Below the pieces are notes generated by a model. It ran no database searches. It worked only from the letters and a program-made list of their open reading frames with translations, and was not told the DNA's origin. Below are positions 42,752 to 52,014 of a stretch of DNA of 64,000 nucleotides, piece after piece; position 1 is the first letter of the stretch, and every line of letters starts with the position of its first letter. A program made the position numbers and the translations under genes. Location of the stretch: the NCBI RefSeq assembly GCF_003171515.1, contig NC_089392.1, positions 2,790,001-2,854,000 of the forward strand, given 5' to 3'. The stretch is from Pyrenophora tritici-repentis. Taxonomy: Eukaryota > Ascomycota > Dothideomycetes > Pleosporales > Pleosporaceae.

Positions 42752-44523
42752 GTAAGCTGGGCACCCTACCGAACCTGACCTGACGCTCTACGCAATTGAG
42801 CCACAACAACGCAATAATATTAGATAAAATTAAGAGATGTAATTAATTATCTAGCTATGCATGAAGTTAGAGTATGCCCTTGAACGTGGCACTTCGTGCA
42901 CGTCGGCGGCGCGCGCTGACGTCGCTCACCAGTCTGGTTCTGGTTACCCCCCATAACTACCCTTTCTGCCTCTGTAGCTATCTGCTAAGCCTGTTAGACC
43001 TAGAGCACTCTACTAGAAGCAATATATTGACGCTGTTGCTCCTAATTTTGTCGTTGGCGCTGATTATCTGCACGTAGCTTTTTGTTCTCCTCTGCAAGAA
43101 TTACTGCTAATTACATTGCAAGCTAAGCGCTTTTAGCAAGCTGGCGTATCGCAACGCTTATTAGGCTCTCTGATTTCCGGCGTAGCCGCTCTTAGAGATA
43201 GCGCACCTGCTGCCGAAGCTCTGCTACTGTATGTGTTGTCTCTATCTGCGCTGCAGCGTTATTATCTATAGTTGTCTGTGGCGGAGACGGTGTCCTGGCT
43301 ACTGTAAGTGACGACAGGATGCGATCGGGACAAGGAAGGACAAGGCCTGTTGCTTGGAAGCCTACCTAGATGTTCTGCTGCGTAAAAACCATTAGCCGGA
43401 TCTGTTGATAGACTGTAAGGAAGTCTATCTTGTCAATGTGGTAAACGCCTTAGCAGGCGAGCTTCTCAATTTCACGTCCGTACGCCCGCTTGAGCGGCGA
43501 GAAGCAGCTAACATCAAGCGGCTAGAGAAGATGCGACGTGTAAGGCGGCATACAGAGAGTAATAATCTTGTTCTTAGCGCAGTAATAGTCGAACTCTGGC
43601 GTAGCGTAGCTACTGTGGCCGTCTAGGACAAGGAGACAGTATACCCTAGCTGTACGAGCCGCTGTATAGTAATTAAAGTGCTTCACCTACTCTACGCTAA
43701 GCTAATTAGTTGTCTAGCCGCTGTCTAAGACGCTAATAGCCTAGTCTAGTAAGAGCCTATTATACTAGCTGCTTTGGTGGACCTTGCTAGACAGGATCAC
43801 TAACGGTGGCAGACACCAGCCAGACGCGTTAACGCACTCGATCGCTGTAACCCACTCGCGATTGCCTAGCTGTACGACAACTGCTCGGCCGACTCTGTTA
43901 GAGCTTGTGACTACCTTAGACATGCCAGCGACGCCTATCGCGAACCTAGTCTCGTCAAAGTTGTAGATATCTTGGTCTAGGACGCCGTACGTCTGGCGCG
44001 TCTCTTCTACTAGCTTAAACCAGGCTGCAATTGCAGTAGGGTCCTTATAGTCAGCCCGCTAACTATTAAATCTCCTGATCTACTTTGTCTAAAGCTCTGG
44101 GTAGCTCTAGACAAAGCGCGACACCTACTTCTTGCTAATAGGTTGTGGAGGTGGATCTTGGCCGCGCGCAGTGAGTAGAGCGTCTGCCATTCGTCGTACG
44201 TTAATGATATGAGGCGGAAAACCGCGTTAATTAAGGTCTAGGGTCCACTATACGAGAGACTGCCATTCAATAGGCGATAGCTTGCGGTTGACAGAGACTG
44301 TCTCTGATCGTGGCTGGACACCATGGATATGCGTGTGTAGTGTAGATTGTGGTATATCAAAAGCTTTCGCGAGAGCACGAATAGACTGTTTTGGATTATT
44401 ATGATAAGAAGCTATAGCAAGGCTTATTCTGCCTTCACGAGAAGTCTGTATAGAGCGTTGTTGTCGCGGCATTGTGGTGGTTGTGTAGAGTGTCGGGTCA
44501 GGTTGGGTGGGGTGCCCAGCTTA
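42752..44523 (-). mobile_element. RIP-damaged pogo/Fot1-like relic
   Basis: The inverted ends are AGCTGGGCACCC... (from 42754) and its complement ending at 44521, flanked by TA at 42752-42753 and 44522-44523; the symmetry extends outwards to GATCAG/CTGATC. The size (1768 bp) and the inner sequence match the intact element at 25761. For example, both contain ACCCACTCGCGATTGCCT with the same surroundings. Where they differ, CCAG/TGG in the intact copy is often CTAG/TAG here, the CpA-to-TpA change of repeat-induced point mutation. The reading frame is full of stops. Confidence 0.85.
44248..44472 (-). pseudogene. N-terminal transposase remnant of the pogo-like relic
   Basis: Seventy-four codons from ATG 44472, with a recognisable psq-type helix-turn-helix (S-I-R-A-L-A-K-A-F-D-I-P-x-S-T-L). 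Beyond this the frame is destroyed by stops and shifts across 42840-44250. Confidence 0.8.
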
Positions 44524-44752
44524 CTGATCCCGCACGTTAACTACGTTAGTTAGCCTCGGTACGAAGCCAACCGTGCTCATCATCTTCCCGTTGACAAGCT
44601 GCAGGTCGCCAATCGCGTTTCCCAACATGCGGTTATCGTCTGCTATACCCGTCTGGTCTTCTATATCCGGCGGGGAAGCCGTGACAAAGTAATGTGCGTG
44701 TATGCGCATATGTCCAGCTCCCTACCATGTACAACCAACCCCAGTACTTACC

Positions 44753-45797
44753 ATGTCTACAGCTCACCTGATGCCTTCGTCGCTCCTCCGGGCCACCCAA
44801 CTGTTCAGATGTCGCCCACAACGCGTTGAATTGCCTCTTCATCGTGCCCTAGCGACATCTTCCAGGGCCTGTCAAGCGTCCATCACGACAGGCGCTCGCG
44901 TGGACTATGCCGAGTCGGACGAGAACCGTACAGTGGCAGCAATGGGCCGCACAAAGTCGGGCACAGCGCTGAAAGTGCGTAAATACCCCACTTTCTTGTC
45001 CCTTGAAGATGAGCGCCTCTATCGCAAACAACATCTCGCAGCTGCATATCGCATATTTGCCTTGCGTGGCTTCGATGAGGGTGTTGCCGGCCATATCAGC
45101 GTACGCGATCCGATCTTGACCGACCACTTCTGGCTCAACCCGCTATCTGCCCACTTTTCTTTGATCCGTGTGTCTGATTTGATATTGGTCAATGAGGAGG
45201 GCGAGGTCGTGGAGGGAGACCAGCCGATCAATGCTGCTGCATTTGCCATTCACAGCGCCATACATAAACGGAGACCTGACGTGCATGCCGCGTGTCATGC
45301 GCACAGCGTACATGGAAAGGCATTCAGTGCCTTTGGGAGGGAACTGGATATGATCACACAAGACAGCGTACGTTTCTACAAGAGCCACGGCGTGTATAAT
45401 CAATTCGGTGGCGTTGTATTAGCAAGCGAGGAGGGAGAGCGGATAGCCAAAGCGCTCGGTATGTACTCTGCTGCTATGTTGCAGGATACGCCTTTGCTAA
45501 GTAACATTCTTTCTAGGCGACGGCAAAGCAGCTATCCTGCAAAACCACGGCATCCTCACCGTAGGCGGGTCTGTCGACGAAGCGGCCTTTTGGTTCCTAT
45601 CGCTCGATAAAACCTGCCAAGCACAACTCCTTGTAGACGCGGCGGCGGCTGGGAGCGGACACAAGCCCAAGATTATACCGGACCGAGAGGCGGCCGAGAC
45701 GTACAAGCAGGTAGGAACGCCCGAGAAGGGCTGGCTGGCTTTCCAGAGCTATTATGATGAGATACTCGCCAAGACCAAAGGGGAATTTTTGGCCTAA
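44753..45797 (+). CDS. Class II aldolase/adducin-family protein
   Basis: Exons 44753-45458 and 45517-45797, with a 58-bp intron (GTATGT...CTAG) splitting a Gly codon; 328 aa. An in-frame ATG at 44702 would add 17 residues; I prefer 44753 for its ACCATG context. The N-terminus is Arg/Ser/Leu-rich and could be a mitochondrial presequence. The fold shows zinc ligands in C-H-A-H-S-V-H (about 182-187) and the later I-L-Q-N-H-G-I-L motif with the third His. Members are aldolases, epimerases or non-catalytic adducin heads; fungal homologues of this type are mostly uncharacterised. The catalytic acidic residue was not located with certainty. Confidence 0.88.
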
Positions 45798-46475
45798 GTT
45801 GATATGTCAAATCGATCACGCGCGGAGCTGCATGACTTGAGCTTTGCCTGATCATAGTCTGCGAACCCTGCATCTAAGCGTAGGAAACTTTCTATCCTTC
45901 TCCCACGTTCAACGGGAGGTAAGTGTGAGAAAGCCCTGTAGAGCTCTCGCCAAAATCAGGTAATCGATGGTTCTTCAGTTTGGGACGCCAAGGATGGGTA
46001 CTATGGTACTGTAGAGGAGATAGAAAATCTCCGTTCAACCGGACCTCATCTGTATTGCGTATAGCTGTTCCTTGACATTCGCAAACTTGCCACGCCTTTC
46101 CTTAATACTTTTCGAGAGTCTTGTCGCAGTCAGATGGCTGGTAGTACGGACTAGATAGAAGAGCTCATATCTTCAGACAACACCTGTTACTTCGTGGTAC
46201 GGTATTGCTGCGGCCACTGGCATGGTGCTGTTTCGGCGTGGTAATATTTTCCTGCGCGCGCCACCCTTGTACGATCATGTCTACTTCCTTCACCTCTCTT
46301 ACATCATAGACGCGCAAAATATACCGCGCAGCCGCAAAGTACGCTAGTGGCTGAGCGCTGCCAAGGTGGTGAAGCCCTGTTGTGCTACACTATTCCATTA
46401 ATCCTTTACGCTCACTTCCACCACAGGCTCAATTCTGGCTGCACACGAGAACTCGATACGCCTGAAAACCGCACC
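45798..46475. other. Intergenic between aldolase and F-box genes
   Basis: About 680 bp. CAAAATCAGGTAATCGATGG at 45951-45970 resembles a segment at 51215-51234, a possible small dispersed repeat. Confidence 0.45.
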
Positions 46476-47996
46476 ATGTCGCTCCTTGCGCTCTCAACCG
46501 AGATGGATATGAGAATCATCGGATATCTCGACAAGATCAGTTTAATCCGTATGGCGCGAGTCTCCAAGTACTATCAAAGCATCTGCGAACGAACCCTGTA
46601 CAAGACTATTAAGATCAACCCAAGAGAGACACCCCATGGACTTAGAGTACTACTACTCACTCTTCTCCGTCGAAAGAAACTCCGGCTGTTAGTTCAACGC
46701 ATCTCGGTATCCCTCCCAGAGCCGCACCAAGGAATTTCAGACCCAAATTACCGCGATATATCTTATCCCGAAGATCCCAAGGGGAGCCATCTTTACGATC
46801 AGCTTTGGAAACACGTCGTAGAGATCCGGGATGCTATAGATGCGCTGGTACTCCACCAACTTGCATGTACCCAAGAAAAGACCATTTGGCTCTCCAAGAT
46901 CTTCGAGCCTTATCCACTCTTCGACGGGACGCTGTCGCTTATACTCTGCTGGGCCACAAACCTGCGTACTCTCCATATGGAATTATGCCTGGATCATCCG
47001 CTGCGCATGACTCGCCATATACTCCAGGACATTGATTGGGATTCTTCAGAACCAAGTAAAACCGGACGGCCATTCGCGAAACTCCAATCGCTGTCATTAC
47101 AGGGCAAAGGTCTCTCTACAGTCCCGCTTGAGCTCATGGTTTTACCCAATATGAAACACTTGGTCGTAGAGGGGGTCAGCTCGCCTACCGCCCTATTGGT
47201 ATGCCCTCAGCATATCGAGACGGGCAACCTTCGTAAAATCAAGCTAGCCAATGTGAATATCAATCCCGAGATAATCACACAGGCGATCCAAAATTCGCGT
47301 TACCGTGATTTAACCTGTCTTTACTTGAAAGGTGTCGGATGCAACCCCTGGGAAGAAGGTGGCAGCTGGGAAGTGTACGATTACCGGAAACTGAAGCTTG
47401 CGATGCTCGAAAACCTGCCGCTTCTGCAGGATTTCTCCTGGCAGAAGATGGAATGTAACGACGATCCAGATTTCACTGCTTTTGGGTCCTTCGCCGAATT
47501 CAAGAACTTGCTGTTTCTGAGTATTGACTTGCATCTGCTCACAGCCATACGTCCCGAGAAGACTCCTGGAGACAAGACGCCATTCCTGGAGGAGCTTCGT
47601 CAGAATCTACCATCCAAGCTGCGAAGCCTCCGCCTGTTCAACATCAGATTCGCCACCGTTCGAGCCCTGTACGCAGACTATTCGGCATTGAGGAACATAG
47701 AGAAGGTAGCCGTGCTCAACGAATTTGTGCATGCTATAAACTCGCACAGTATCCAGGATCTGGCGCTCTGGATCCGGTTCCAGAGGTTTTGGCAAGTGCG
47801 GGATGCTCAGACGGGTATTGCCCGTTATGAGCGACAGATCAATGTCTGTGTATCCGTCATGGAGTTTCTCCAGGCCGCGGCCGACGCAATGGATTACAAA
47901 GTACGGTTGGACTTCGTGTACGTTATGCATCCGGCGTTGCGTGAGAAACTTATTGATCTTGGTTTCGATGTCCGCGAATACTGTAAGATGGAATGA
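46476..47996 (+). CDS. F-box protein with leucine-rich C-terminal part
   Basis: The first ATG (46476, ACCATGT) gives 506 aa, single exon. The N-terminal 45 residues are an F-box: L-x-L-S-T-E-M-x-M-R-I-I-x-Y-L then S-L-I-R-M-A-R-V-S-K. The rest has irregular leucine-rich segments (T-L-H-M-E-L-C-L, K-L-Q-S-L-S-L-Q, L-R-S-L-R-L-F-N). This is the usual layout of large fungal F-box families. Such proteins link a substrate to Skp1-cullin ubiquitin ligases. The substrate is unknown. The frame is open upstream through a GTG at 46347, but no ATG is there. Confidence 0.8.
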   Translation: MSLLALSTEMDMRIIGYLDKISLIRMARVSKYYQSICERTLYKTIKINPRETPHGLRVLLLTLLRRKKLRLLVQRISVSLPEPHQGISDPNYRDISYPEDPKGSHLYDQLWKHVVEIRDAIDALVLHQLACTQEKTIWLSKIFEPYPLFDGTLSLILCWATNLRTLHMELCLDHPLRMTRHILQDIDWDSSEPSKTGRPFAKLQSLSLQGKGLSTVPLELMVLPNMKHLVVEGVSSPTALLVCPQHIETGNLRKIKLANVNINPEIITQAIQNSRYRDLTCLYLKGVGCNPWEEGGSWEVYDYRKLKLAMLENLPLLQDFSWQKMECNDDPDFTAFGSFAEFKNLLFLSIDLHLLTAIRPEKTPGDKTPFLEELRQNLPSKLRSLRLFNIRFATVRALYADYSALRNIEKVAVLNEFVHAINSHSIQDLALWIRFQRFWQVRDAQTGIARYERQINVCVSVMEFLQAAADAMDYKVRLDFVYVMHPALREKLIDLGFDVREYCKME

Positions 47997-48554
47997 GACG
48001 GACCAGCTACGGTAGGACGTGCAGACGATGGTGATGATGGAAGCGGTGTGGGAGGGATTGAACCATCAATAGTCCTTTCCGGCAACACGTTCTGTACCTC
48101 ACCGGGCTTACCCACTGTACGTGCTCACGTTTTGGTCTTTATGAGATCAGTGTAGAATGAAATTATAGCGCATACATGCACCTTATTGGAACGGCGCACG
48201 ATGTACGAAGACGTGTACTTGTAGGCTCAAAAGAATACTGGCCCCTCTATAAGCAAATCAGATAGAAACTCGCCCATTATCAGATACTAACACACTTTTT
48301 CCGGGGTTCTAAGGGGATTTCTATAACTACAAAAAGTGTACTCTGTATTTAGAAAGGCAGCGCGCCCACCAATCCATACTCAGAAGCCAAGACAAGAATA
48401 TGAAGATCATGAAGAGGAATTAAAACAGTGGCTAGATCTGCTGGCCCTTGGAGAATGGGTGTCGCTGGGCATCAGCGCTAGGTAAGGTCCAGAACTCGGA
48501 CCATCGTCGGATAACTTATATCGTTGAGGTACGGTTGCTCACTCTTCGTGTCAT
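47997..48554. other. Intergenic left of the secreted-protein cluster
   Basis: About 560 bp. An inverted pair ACACTTTTT / AAAAAGTGT lies at about 48293-48340 around a GGGG-rich centre, possibly a small MITE. No gene. Confidence 0.4.
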
Positions 48555-48627
48555 CTCAGCACTACAGCTCCTTTGATCTCACCATACTAGCCAGGGGAAG
48601 ACCGTGAGAGATGAGACCCTGGGTATA
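48555..48627 (+). promoter_or_regulatory. Shared promoter module, copy 1
   Basis: CTCAGCACTA at 48555-48564, then CCATACTAGCCAG at 48592-48604, then GGGTATAAGA from 48621 as a likely TATA box 131 bp before the first small secreted gene. The same succession recurs upstream of the other two paralogues. Confidence 0.6.
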
Positions 48628-48751
48628 AGAACCTTCATGTTACCGTTTTTTTTTTCACATCCTTCTGGCTCATTGTTCCGATTTCATCTCATAAGCCTTT
48701 ACCGACTCACCCCCTGCATCTTATTCCGTGTGGTATCACCTAGCCACAATT

Positions 48752-49091
48752 ATGCGTTTTACAGTCGCCACCCTTGTTGCCGTCCTTGCATCTCTCGCAG
48801 CTGCTAGGACTTCTCCTCCAGGACTTCCGGACGGATGTACAGATCTCTCCGACGCCTGTAGCAAGGGCACGTCGTCCACTTGCACAATATCTTGCCGCAA
48901 AAGCGTTCCCCCAACCGATGAAAATCGCCTTACGACTATTGAATTGAAGGCTGGCTTCGGCAACTGTATCGGGTACGACCGTTTATCACAACTTTAGTCT
49001 CTTCGCTAATTCACTGCCTAGTTACTCGGCTAGGGCACAACAGCGATACAAAAAGAAGGGATATTGCTCTCCAACTTGGATTCAGGATTAG
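48752..49091 (+). CDS. Small secreted cysteine-rich protein, cluster member 1
   Basis: Exons 48752-48972 and 49022-49091 with a 49-bp intron (donor GTACGA, acceptor CTAG); 96 aa. Signal peptide about residues 1-18 (hydrophobic VATLVAVLASLAAA). The mature protein has six cysteines spaced C-x6-C-x7-C-x3-C-x22-C-x16-C. The intron follows the fifth cysteine closely, as in the two neighbours. Without the splice the frame ends 8 codons later and loses the last cysteine. This layout is typical of fungal effectors or antimicrobial-like secreted proteins; the function is unknown. Confidence 0.78.
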
Positions 49092-49457
49092 TTGTTATTT
49101 CAGAACCCTTATATCAGCAGTCAAACACCTGAGCAGCGCGATGGGCGGTTAATAACGCATCGACGGGGTGATGGTGGAAGCGATGTAGATGGTCTGGACA
49201 GTCATGCTTGGCAATACTGTTCGGTGCGTCCTCGGGATTGCGAATTGTATTCATTTCTTGGTCTTTGTAAAGTTAGACGGCGAAGCCATGTTAGCGTAGA
49301 GCGAATTTCAACCAGTGTTCAGCGAATTACCTCCAGCTTACTGGAACTTGGCGGATATGCTCTTGGCACATAAGCAAGCCAAGAGCCATAAGCCCTCTTT
49401 GACGAAAATCAAACGAAATTATCGCTTCCTCCAAGTACATGTCATCTCTCCGCGTAC

Positions 49458-49530
49458 CTCAGCACTACTGTCCCCCTTACCCCGCCATACTAGCCAGCAT
49501 GAGACAGTGGGACGTGAGACACGGGTATAT
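49458..49530 (+). promoter_or_regulatory. Shared promoter module, copy 2
   Basis: CTCAGCACTA at 49458-49467, CCATACTAGCCAG shortly after, and GGGTATATAA from 49523. It lies 348 bp before the second gene instead of about 135 bp, so about 200 bp has been inserted in the leader or a leader intron exists. Confidence 0.6.
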
Positions 49531-49870
49531 AAACTTGCCTGTTGTTTTTATATTCTTCTTACTCTCCTGCAAATCACTCAAGCTCACTACTCTTAACTTA
49601 TTTAAAAACCCTCTGCGAAATCAGACCTCGAACCTCATCCCTGCTTATCTGTGGGGGATAGTGGGTGCTGGAAGAATTGAAGGATTGAACTGAGGTTGTA
49701 TTGTCTGAGTCTACAAACTGTATATGTAGGTGGGTGACCGTAAACAGCGCTAGTCCCAGATAGGCATTGGTCCATTACAAAGGTAAGTTGCGACTACAGG
49801 AGCAGAGCAGGAGAGACCCCAAACCGTGACATTATCACATCATATCCTGTGTGGTATAACCGAGCCAGCT

Positions 49871-50178
49871 ATGCATTTTACAGTCGTCGCCCTTCTTGCT
49901 ATTCTCGCACCTTTCACAGCTGCTCAGAGGTCCCGCTTTCTTCCAGCTGGATGTAAAGTGCTTGGTCCAGACTGTCCAAGTCGACAGACATCGTGTACGT
50001 GGTACTGCGGAGACCCCAAAGAAGTTTTCAAGAATGCAGCCACAAATGTCGGGGTTTGTTACAAGTACAGCTCTCTATGCCAAATCTCAGCTCTGGGCTT
50101 ATGGCTAATTCTGTACCTAGCTATGGCCCTGCTGGGCGGGCAAAACCCGGAAAGACAAGTTATTGTGGCACACAATAG
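49871..50178 (+). CDS. Small secreted cysteine-rich protein, cluster member 2
   Basis: Exons 49871-50064 and 50121-50178, with a 56-bp intron after the first two bases of an Asn codon; 83 aa. Signal peptide residues 1-18. Mature cysteines follow C-x6-C-x6-C-x3-C-x16-C-x16-C. The second exon starts Tyr-Gly-Pro and is Lys/Gly-rich, ending a few residues after the last cysteine. The leader just before the ATG (GTGTGGTAT, CCTAGCCA/CCGAGCCA) resembles that of member 1. A long unspliced read-through of 126 codons exists but breaks the family pattern. Confidence 0.8.
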
Positions 50179-50580
50179 TAGAATTAGCTACGGTATCGGC
50201 ATCTGGATGTCAGCAAGAAAGCAATCGCGCAGCGCTTTAGACAATTGACATCGCATAGAGAGGCGTAGAGAGGCGTATCAAAGGCCAAGTTGGAGCCTCG
50301 CTGCAAAAATACTGGTGTTGGTTGTGAGCGGTGGTTTAGGTGGCTAGTTGGGCAAAGAGCGATACACATCATGATCGATTCGAATCGTCGTATGCGACAA
50401 CCAGTCATCGTGTATATAGCTCTCGGTCTTTCCGTTTTTGATTATACCGACATTTGTAATAATTCCAAATACGCTTCTGTTCCAACAACATAAGCTCGGC
50501 GCGTCCTCGTATTACCCCTTGAATTGCGGTTCGTCTCCCCGTAGAAACCCCGGAATGTGGTTCGTTTCCTCACGCGTCCT

Positions 50581-50645
50581 CTCAGCACTAGTATTCCGCT
50601 GAACCCCCTGTCCTAGCAGCGGTGAGAGATAAGCATTGGGTATAT
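50581..50645 (+). promoter_or_regulatory. Shared promoter module, copy 3
   Basis: CTCAGCACTA at 50581-50590, a diverged TCCTAGCAG, and GGGTATATGA from 50638, 138 bp before the third gene. Confidence 0.55.
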
Positions 50646-50775
50646 GAACATGCGTATCGTGACTGTATCTAGTTTTCTCTCAATCACAATTCAACTTTAC
50701 GACAACATCTACCTCGGTTACGGGTACCACCTCTATATACTACATCATCTTTAGCCTGCTGCAGGACGACCAGCT

Positions 50776-51041
50776 ATGCGTCTCTTCATCGTTACCCTCC
50801 TTGCTCTTGTTGCACCTATTTCAGGCCAAACATGTAGAGGAGGAGACGTTTCACCGTGCCCCACGTCCTGCACCAAGATGTGCTGGGATTCAGCCAAGGT
50901 TGGGTTCAATAGCGTACCGGGCAGTTGTCATAAGTATAGCCTTCCATCTTTTCTTTGAGCTTTGAGCATGTTCCTAATGTAGTGACTAGAAACGAGCCTG
51001 GAGAGGCTGCCAAGACGGGACGAGAGTATCAATGCAAGTAG
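50776..51041 (+). CDS. Small secreted cysteine-rich protein, cluster member 3
   Basis: Exons 50776-50933 and 50990-51041, 56-bp intron in the same phase and place as member 2; 69 aa. Signal peptide residues 1-17 (IVTLLALVAPISG). Mature cysteines follow C-x7-C-x3-C-x3-C-x14-C-x16-C, so the C-x3-C and the final C-x16-C are invariant across the three paralogues while sequence otherwise diverges. The 3' flank of this gene (AAGCCTCGCTG and GGTGGTTT...GGCTAGT) repeats that of member 2, showing tandem duplication of a unit of about 0.9-1.1 kb. Confidence 0.8.
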
Positions 51042-51578
51042 CAGTTATTCCGGATTCCGATGTTAGGAATCAGGGATCAGGGATCAGGCGCACAAGTTGA
51101 AGCCTCGCTGTAGAAATTTGTTCTCATCTGGAAGCGAGGGGTGGTTTGAATGGCTAGTCGGGTCAGTAGGGAGAAACTCCCGAGGTCAGGTCGAAAAAGC
51201 TCGGTGGGGCTTTCGTCAAATCAGGCAATCGATGGTTTCCTACTTGATCTATCATTAGCCATGCTTATCTGGTGCTTCTTCTGCTACTAAAGGTATCGAT
51301 ATGTAGTGATTTCTAATGCGCTTCTCTTTCACTTTCACACTGCTTTCACTTTCATGATGATTCTATTGTGCCTCGCACCAACGCGTCATTGTTAAAACGC
51401 CTATTCGCTCTGCGATAAAGTCATTGTTTTGAGAGGAACCAGGTCCCCGCAGCCTAGATACTATAGCTACTCAACTTTGCGAACCACTCTCAAGAATCAT
51501 CTTCGTTTTCCAACCTAGCAGATGTTCATAGTGGTATCATCTCTACTTCAAACCCATGTTTTCATACACAAATCTACA
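51042..51578. other. 3' flank of the secreted cluster and leader of the next gene
   Basis: About 540 bp. It contains the duplicated 3' block (51090-51175) and a segment similar to 45951-45972. Confidence 0.45.
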
Positions 51579-51920
51579 ATGTCACCCAAGAAACCCATCA
51601 AAGTAACGGCCGAAGCCTGCCCACATCATCATCTCGACCACTCTCGCTCAGGCTACGGCGATGCACACGCTACAACAAACTATGCGCTACTAGTAGAACA
51701 TGCTGTTCACCTTGGAACCGCCGGTTTAATCGATAAGATAATGGTAGCTGAGTTGACGAAGCCCATCGGAAAAATGCGTGAGCAAGGGATCAAATACAGT
51801 CATCGGTATCTCACCGCTCATCCAGACTACACGGGAGAAAACGCCGATATAATACCGAGCATGCAGCTGGCAATGAAGCATCAGAAAGATAGAGACGCGG
51901 CGCAGGAAAAGCTGCTTTAG
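51579..51920 (+). CDS. Hypothetical small soluble protein
   Basis: ATG 51579 gives 113 aa; an in-frame ATG at 51522 would add 19 mostly hydrophobic residues. It is His-rich near the N-terminus (C-P-H-H-H-L-D-H), then an amphipathic helical part with many Lys/Glu and Met. No domain recognised. It could share a transcript with the following SAP-like frame 95 bp downstream, but I found no splice pair that joins them. Confidence 0.5.
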   Translation: MSPKKPIKVTAEACPHHHLDHSRSGYGDAHATTNYALLVEHAVHLGTAGLIDKIMVAELTKPIGKMREQGIKYSHRYLTAHPDYTGENADIIPSMQLAMKHQKDRDAAQEKLL

Positions 51921-52014
51921 GACTACCTATCATGCGGGGAAAGTTGACATCTCGGGCTGCCGCCTAGATGGGCATGGGAGCGGGATATCATCCTCGAGCA
52001 GCAGTGATGTGAGC

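Noticed and set aside
42500..44600. CRISPR-like or regulatory repeat array suggested by many CTAG motifs
   Set aside because: The CTAG/TAG richness is explained by RIP of a pogo-like transposon; there are no regular spacers.
48728..48997. Unspliced 89-codon version of the first secreted gene
   Set aside because: It loses the conserved sixth cysteine; the spliced form matches the two paralogues in phase and C-x16-C spacing.
49826..50248. Unspliced 140-codon version of the second secreted gene
   Set aside because: Reads through a good intron (GTACAG...CTAG) and ends in unrelated sequence; the spliced frame fits the family.
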